Shown: in pieces, positions 59,949 through 64,000 of the stretch
How the letters are laid out: the number at the start of each line of letters is the position of its first letter
Numbering within the stretch: position 1 is the first letter of the stretch
NCBI RefSeq assembly: GCF_007954405.1
Contig: NZ_CP042344.1
Span: forward strand, 1,984,001 to 2,048,000
Source of the DNA: Comamonas flocculans
Lineage (GTDB): Bacteria; Pseudomonadota; Gammaproteobacteria; Burkholderiales; Burkholderiaceae_C
Length of the DNA stretch: 64,000 nucleotides
Reading direction: 5' to 3'
The notes under the pieces: model-generated
Told to the model about the DNA's origin: nothing
The model's database searches: none
The model's input: only the letters and a program-made list of their open reading frames with translations
Translations under genes and position numbers: made by a program

Positions 59949-59973
59949 AAACGACAAACCGCCCGAAGGCGGT
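59949..59973 (-). terminator. Rho-independent terminator after the binding-protein gene
   Basis: Read on the minus strand: perfect 6-bp stem ACCGCC / GGCGGT closed by a TTCG tetraloop (59958-59973), followed by TTTGTCGTTT. It lies 23 bp after the stop of the binding-protein gene (59996) and before the dehydrogenase start at 59883, so it separates the liv-type transporter operon from the beta-oxidation genes. Confidence 0.65.
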
Positions 59974-59995
59974 CTGCATGGGCAGTGCGGGCGTG

Positions 59996-61165
59996 CTACT
60001 TGGTGGAGTAGTCGGACACCACCTTCCACTTGCCGTCTTCCACCAGCGACAGGCGCCAGGCGGTGCTGCCCAGGTGCTTGGTGGCCGTGTAGGTGGCCGG
60101 GGCGCTGCCGAAGATGTCGGTCGGGAAGCTCATGGACTCCATGGTCTTGATGAAGGCATCGGTCGTGAGGCCGGGTCCGGCCTTGGAGACGGCCTGCAGG
60201 AACATGTCCATCACGATGTAGCCATAGGCCGAGAAGATGCCGCCATCCTCGCCGTACTTGGTCTTGTACTTGGTGGCCCAGAACGCGAGCGGCTTGTTGC
60301 TGGCGTCGTCCGCATAGGGCACCTGGGCCGCCATGGTGGCGTACAGGCCGTCCATGGCCTTGCCGCCGAGCTTGGGAATCAGCTCGCTGTAGGACGCGGC
60401 CGAGCCCAGGAACACCGGGTTGTAGCCCATCTTCCTGGCCGTGCCTATCGTGCCTATGGTCTCGCGTATCACGCCGCCCAGGGTCACCAGATCGCAGCCC
60501 GCGGCCTTGGTCTTGGCCACCTGCGAGGAGAAATCGGTCGCGCCGCGCTTGAAGCTGGCTTTCTCGACCAGTTGCATGCCGATGTCCTTCAGGCCGTCTT
60601 CCGTGCCCTTGAGCACTTCGGCGCCGAACTCGTCGTCCTGGTAGATGGTGCAGACCTTGGAGAGCTTCTTGTCCTTCACGAGCTGCGGCACCGCCTCGCG
60701 GATCTGCTGGTAGTAAGGCGCGATGAAGGCGTAGGTCAGCGGGTTCAGCGGCTCGTACATCTCGCGCGCGGCGGTGAGCGGCAGGAAGTTGACCACCTTC
60801 TTGGGAAACATCACCGGGAAGGTGGCCAGGTTGGCCGCCGTGCCGATGTGGCCGATGATCGCGAAGACCTTTTCCTGGTTCACCAGCTTTTGCGCCGCGA
60901 GCACCGCGCGCTTGGGGTCGTAGCCGTCGTCTTCCACCTTGAAGGTGATCTTGCGGCCGTTGATGCCGCCCTGTTCGTTGGCCTCATCGACGCGCAGCTG
61001 CATGCCGTCGCGCGCCTGCTTGCCGATCGGGGCCAGCGGCCCCGAGAGGTCCTGGATGGTGGCGATCTTGAGCTCGGACTTGCTCACGCCCAGGTTCTGT
61101 GCCAGGGCGCTCCCGGCAAAGCCCAGGGCGCAGGCGGTGGCCAAAAGGGTGGTCTTCATGCGCAT
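59996..61165 (-). CDS. Periplasmic substrate-binding protein of a branched-chain amino acid-type ABC transporter
   Basis: A 389-residue periplasmic binding protein with a signal peptide ('LLATACALGFAGSALA', cleavage before QNLGVS). The Peripla_BP_6 pattern is clear: 'KIATIQDLSGPLAPIGKQAR', 'NEQGGINGRKITFKVEDDGY', 'AIIGHIGTAANLATFPVM' and 'YAFIAPYYQQIREAVPQLVK'. Such proteins next to acyl-CoA ligases often bind aromatic or fatty acids rather than amino acids. The first ATG (61165) has AAGGAG 8 bp upstream. It follows the ligase gene in the operon and is followed by a terminator. Confidence 0.9.
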   Translation of the reverse strand: MRMKTTLLATACALGFAGSALAQNLGVSKSELKIATIQDLSGPLAPIGKQARDGMQLRVDEANEQGGINGRKITFKVEDDGYDPKRAVLAAQKLVNQEKVFAIIGHIGTAANLATFPVMFPKKVVNFLPLTAAREMYEPLNPLTYAFIAPYYQQIREAVPQLVKDKKLSKVCTIYQDDEFGAEVLKGTEDGLKDIGMQLVEKASFKRGATDFSSQVAKTKAAGCDLVTLGGVIRETIGTIGTARKMGYNPVFLGSAASYSELIPKLGGKAMDGLYATMAAQVPYADDASNKPLAFWATKYKTKYGEDGGIFSAYGYIVMDMFLQAVSKAGPGLTTDAFIKTMESMSFPTDIFGSAPATYTATKHLGSTAWRLSLVEDGKWKVVSDYSTK

Positions 61166-61222
61166 CGTCAGGTCTCCTTGTGTGGTTTGAAATGATTGTG
61201 GGTGCTGGTGCCGGCGCGTGGC

Positions 61223-63091
61223 TCAGGGTTTTCCCGCGCCGCGGTACATCGCCTCGATCTGCCCGGCGTATTTCTTCTCGACCAGCTTGCGCTTGAGCTT
61301 CATCGTGGGCGTGAGCTCTTCGTCCTCGGCGGTGAGCTGGGTGTCGAGCAGGAAGAACTTCTTGATCTGCTCCACGCGCGCGAACCTCGTGTTCACCTCG
61401 TCGATCACGCCCTGGACGAGCGCCTGCACCTCGGCCGCGCGCGTGAGGCTGGCGTAGTTGGAGAACGGCACGTCGTGGTCCTGCGCGTATTTCTCGACGT
61501 TCTCCTGGTCGATCATGACGATCACCGTGAGGTAGGGGCGCTTGTCGCCTATGACCACCGCGTCGGTGACGTAGGGGCTGAACTTGAGCTCGTTCTCGAT
61601 CTCGCTTGGCGTGATGTTCTTGCCGCCCGCGGTGATGATGATGTCCTTCATGCGGTCGGTGATGCGGTAGTAGCCGTCGGCATCCACCGTGCCCACGTCG
61701 CCGGTGGCCAGCCACCCGTCCTCGGTGAAGGTCTCGGCGGTCTTGTCCGGCAGGTTCAGGTAGCCGGCGAAGACGTTGGGGCCCTTGACCTGGATCTCGC
61801 CCGTCTGCGGGTCCAGGCGCACCTGGTTGTAGTGCGCGGCCGGGCCGATGGAGCCGGGCTTGATGCGCGTGGGCAGCATGGCGGTGGAGACGCCGCAGGT
61901 CTCGGTCATGCCCCAGACCTCGAGCATGGGCACGCCCAGCGACAAATACCACTTGATGAGCTCGGGCGAGATCGGCGCGGCGCCGGTGACGAGGTAGCGC
62001 GCCCGGTGTATGCCTATCATCTTGCGCACGTTGTCCAGCGCCAGCCAGCGCGCGAGCTGAAAGCGCCACCTGAGCGAAGCGGGCACGTTCTGTCCCGCCA
62101 GCACCAGGTCGGCGATCGTCCGCCCCACGCCGATGGCCCAGGCATAGGCGCGCTGCTGCAGGCGCGAGCTTTCCCGGATGGCGATGGTCACGCCCGAATA
62201 GAACTTCTCCCACACGCGCGGCACCGCGACGAAGACGGTGGGCGCGATCTCGCGCACGTTCTCGGGCACGGTGTCGGGGTTTTCCACGAAGTTGAGCTTG
62301 CAGCCGGTGTACAGCGAGAGGTATTCGCCGCCCATGCGTTCGGCGATGTGGCACAGCGGCAGGAAGGCCATGGCTTCGTCCTGCTCGCTGCGCGAGATCA
62401 CGCTGTTGAGCCCGCGCGCAGTCTGCACCAGCGCGGCGTGGGTGTGCATCGCGCCCTTGGGCTTGCCGGTGGTGCCCGAGGTATAGACCAGGATCGCCAG
62501 CTGCCCGGGCGTGATCGCGGCCACGCGTTCGGGCAGCATCTGCGGGTGCTCGGCGTTCCACTGGCGGCCCAGCGCGCGCAGCTGCGCCAGGCTGATCACG
62601 CCCTCGTCGTCGAGTTCGTGCAGGCCGTCCATGTCGAAGACAATGATTTTTTTCAGCAGCGGCAGCTGCGCGCGCACCTCCAGCGCCTTGTCCAGCTGCT
62701 CGTCGTCCTCGACGAACAGGATGCTGCTGTGCGAGTCCTGCGTCAGGTAGTGCACCTGGGACGCCGCGTCCGTCGGGTAGATGCCGCTGGCCACGCCGGC
62801 GCAGGAGAGCACGGCCAGGTCCGCGAGCACCCATTCGAGGATGGTGTTGGACAGGATGGAGGCGGTGTCGCCCGGCGCGAAACCCAGCGCCATCAGGCCG
62901 CCGGCCACTTCGCCCACGGCTTCGCCCACCTGGTTCCAGGTCCATGCCCGCCACAGGCCGAGCTTTTTCTCGCGCAGCCAGACCCCGGGGCCGCGCTCGC
63001 GCACGGCGTTCCAGAACATGGCGGCGATGGTCTCGCCCGCCATGGCGATGCCTTCGCGCGGCTTGCAGTCGGGGTTCCAGAGCGTCGCCAT
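61223..63091 (-). CDS. AMP-dependent long-chain acyl-CoA synthetase (FAA1-like)
   Basis: A 622-residue adenylate-forming ligase. Motifs: P-loop 'LVYTSGTTGKPKGAMHTHAA', 'FLPLCHIAERMGGEYLSLYT', 'VWGMTETCGVSTAMLPT', 'EDGWLATGDVGTVDADGYYR', 'DRMKDIIITAGGKNITPSEI' and the final Lys region 'TPTMKLKRKLVEKKYA'. This long form with IITAGGKNI belongs to the FAA1/FadD15-like branch acting on long-chain or bulky acids. The start at 63091 has GGAGGT 6-7 bp upstream and lies 4 bp after the livF stop, so activation is coupled to uptake. Confidence 0.9.
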   Translation of the reverse strand: MATLWNPDCKPREGIAMAGETIAAMFWNAVRERGPGVWLREKKLGLWRAWTWNQVGEAVGEVAGGLMALGFAPGDTASILSNTILEWVLADLAVLSCAGVASGIYPTDAASQVHYLTQDSHSSILFVEDDEQLDKALEVRAQLPLLKKIIVFDMDGLHELDDEGVISLAQLRALGRQWNAEHPQMLPERVAAITPGQLAILVYTSGTTGKPKGAMHTHAALVQTARGLNSVISRSEQDEAMAFLPLCHIAERMGGEYLSLYTGCKLNFVENPDTVPENVREIAPTVFVAVPRVWEKFYSGVTIAIRESSRLQQRAYAWAIGVGRTIADLVLAGQNVPASLRWRFQLARWLALDNVRKMIGIHRARYLVTGAAPISPELIKWYLSLGVPMLEVWGMTETCGVSTAMLPTRIKPGSIGPAAHYNQVRLDPQTGEIQVKGPNVFAGYLNLPDKTAETFTEDGWLATGDVGTVDADGYYRITDRMKDIIITAGGKNITPSEIENELKFSPYVTDAVVIGDKRPYLTVIVMIDQENVEKYAQDHDVPFSNYASLTRAAEVQALVQGVIDEVNTRFARVEQIKKFFLLDTQLTAEDEELTPTMKLKRKLVEKKYAGQIEAMYRGAGKP

Positions 63092-63095
63092 CTGC

Positions 63096-63890
63096 CTACC
63101 TCCAGGTCTTCTTCTTCTTCCAGCGGCGCTCGCCGCGCACGCCGGTGTCCTTCATGCCCAGGTAGAACTCCTTGATGTCCTCCTTCTCGCGCAGGCGCTT
63201 GCAGCGGTCTTCCATCACGATGCGGCCGTTCTCCAGCACGTAGCCGAAGTCGGCGGCGTTCAGCGCCATGTTGGCGTTCTGCTCCACCAGCAAGATGGTG
63301 GTGCCGCGCTCGCGGTTGATGCGCACCACGATCTCGAAGATCTCCTTGGTCAGGCGCGGCGACAGGCCCAGGCTGGGTTCGTCCAGCAGGATGAGTTCGG
63401 GCTTGGCCATCAGCGCGCGGCTGATGGCCAGCATCTGCTGCTGCCCGCCCGAGAGCAGGCCGGCGTCCTGGTGGCTGCGCTCCTTGAGGATGGGGAAGTA
63501 CCCGAACACCGTCTCCAGATCGCGCGCCACCGCGTCGCGGTCGCTGCGCGTGTAGGCGCCCATCATGAGGTTGTCGCGCACCGACAGCAGCGGGAACACC
63601 TCGCGCCCCTCGGGCACGTGCATCAAGCCCCGGCGCACGATGCTCGTGGGGTCGTTGGCGGTGATGTCCGCGCCCTTGAACTGCACGCTGCCCTTGAGCG
63701 GATCGATGATGCCCGAGATGGTCTTGAGGATGGTGGTCTTGCCCGCGCCGTTGCTGCCCAGCACCGTGGCGATCTCGCCCGCGTGCACCGCCAGGCTCAC
63801 GCCGCGTATCGCCTTGATCGGACCGTAGGCGCTCTCCACGTTCTGCAACTGCAGCAGCGGTGTCTGCACGGTGGCGGCTGGCGTGTTCAT
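63096..63890 (-). CDS. livF: ABC transporter ATP-binding protein, LivF-like
   Basis: A 264-residue ATPase. Walker A 'GSNGAGKTTILKTISGII', Q-loop region 'IVRRGLMHVPEGREVFPLLS', signature 'LLSGGQQQMLAISRALMAKP', Walker B 'LILLDEPSLGLSP' and H-loop 'TTILLVEQNANMALNAADFG' are all present. The VPEGREVFP segment is typical of LivF. The C-terminus is extended and basic ('GVRGERRWKKKKTWR'). Its start overlaps the livG stop (ATGA on the minus strand), and the ligase gene follows after 4 bp. Confidence 0.92.
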   Translation of the reverse strand: MNTPAATVQTPLLQLQNVESAYGPIKAIRGVSLAVHAGEIATVLGSNGAGKTTILKTISGIIDPLKGSVQFKGADITANDPTSIVRRGLMHVPEGREVFPLLSVRDNLMMGAYTRSDRDAVARDLETVFGYFPILKERSHQDAGLLSGGQQQMLAISRALMAKPELILLDEPSLGLSPRLTKEIFEIVVRINRERGTTILLVEQNANMALNAADFGYVLENGRIVMEDRCKRLREKEDIKEFYLGMKDTGVRGERRWKKKKTWR

Positions 63891-64000
63891 GCGCGCCCTC
63901 CCACCTGCTGCCCGGCGGGGCGGCGCAGGTTGCTCACGTCGTCTATCGTGCCCAGGTAGGCCTCGGCCACGCCTGGGTGGGCCTGCACCTCGGCGGGCGT
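63887..64000 (-). CDS. livG: ABC transporter ATP-binding protein, LivG-like (C-terminal 37 residues; rest outside window)
   Basis: The minus-strand frame entering from the window edge reads 'TPAEVQAHPGVAEAYLGTID' and ends 'AGQQVGGRA' with a stop at 63887-63889. The TPAEVQAHPGVAEAYLG ending is characteristic of LivG-type ATPases. It overlaps the livF start by 4 bases, as in liv operons. The permease genes are presumably further upstream, beyond the window. Confidence 0.75.
   Translation of the reverse strand, partial: TPAEVQAHPGVAEAYLGTIDDVSNLRRPAGQQVGGRA

Overview
The window looks like chromosomal DNA of a high-GC betaproteobacterium, most likely Comamonadaceae (Acidovorax / Alicycliphilus / Comamonas group). 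This rests on gene content (liv-type transporter with an embedded acyl-CoA ligase, an acyclic-terpene-utilisation-type cluster, trifunctional putA), on GC-rich codon use, and on a dispersed short repeat (core 'cttgctggtcaagcgcaag') that I associate from memory with that family. I could not run a search. No rRNA, tRNA, IS element or CRISPR array was seen.

Region 1 (1-16229, plus strand) is the 3' part of an O-antigen / surface polysaccharide locus. It begins with a truncated deacetylase-like gene, an AT-rich Wzy-type polymerase and a family 4 glycosyltransferase. Next come an amidotransferase with HisH/HisF-type partners, the three UDP-L-FucNAc genes (fnlABC) and a WbuB-type transferase. This order predicts L-FucNAc, probably converted to its acetamidino form (L-FucNAm). 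The last part is a pglC-D-E-F set for UDP-diNAc-bacillosamine synthesis and lipid-linked initiation. It is interrupted by a decayed RelE/ParE-type module and an intact vapBC pair.

Region 2 (16317-18035) holds argB and a MntA-HepT-type pair. The HepT gene has a stop codon exactly where the tyrosine of its RX4HXY motif should be.

Region 3 (18086-28039) is a TetR-controlled beta-oxidation cluster: acyl-CoA dehydrogenase, DUF2147 protein, FadN-type dehydrogenase/hydratase, thiolase, alpha/beta hydrolase, thioesterase and enoyl-CoA hydratase. A DUF559 endonuclease-like gene sits inside it, bracketed by palindromic repeats.

Region 4 (28468-41666) is an atu/liu-type operon: TetR regulator, SDR, carboxyltransferase, two acyl-CoA dehydrogenases, biotin carboxylase/carrier, enoyl-CoA hydratase, AtuA, second SDR and acyl-CoA ligase. 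It probably degrades branched acyl-CoAs such as citronellyl/geranyl-CoA. Three of its genes carry in-frame copies of dispersed repeats in interdomain linkers.

Region 5 (41684-54987) is mixed: a GlxA-type regulator divergent from a cysteine hydrolase, two MFS exporters, putA, a degenerate site-2-protease-like membrane protein, an antitoxin/PIN toxin pair, a DUF3883 protein, a BCP-type peroxiredoxin and a DUF2939 protein.

Region 6 (55075-64000, minus strand) reads livG (partial), livF, long-chain acyl-CoA ligase and periplasmic binding protein, then a terminator, then acyl-CoA dehydrogenase, thiolase and FadB-type enzyme: uptake, activation and beta-oxidation of an acid substrate. The most unusual theme is the dispersed palindromic repeats, which sit at gene boundaries, enter coding frames, and in two copies show compensatory hairpin changes.
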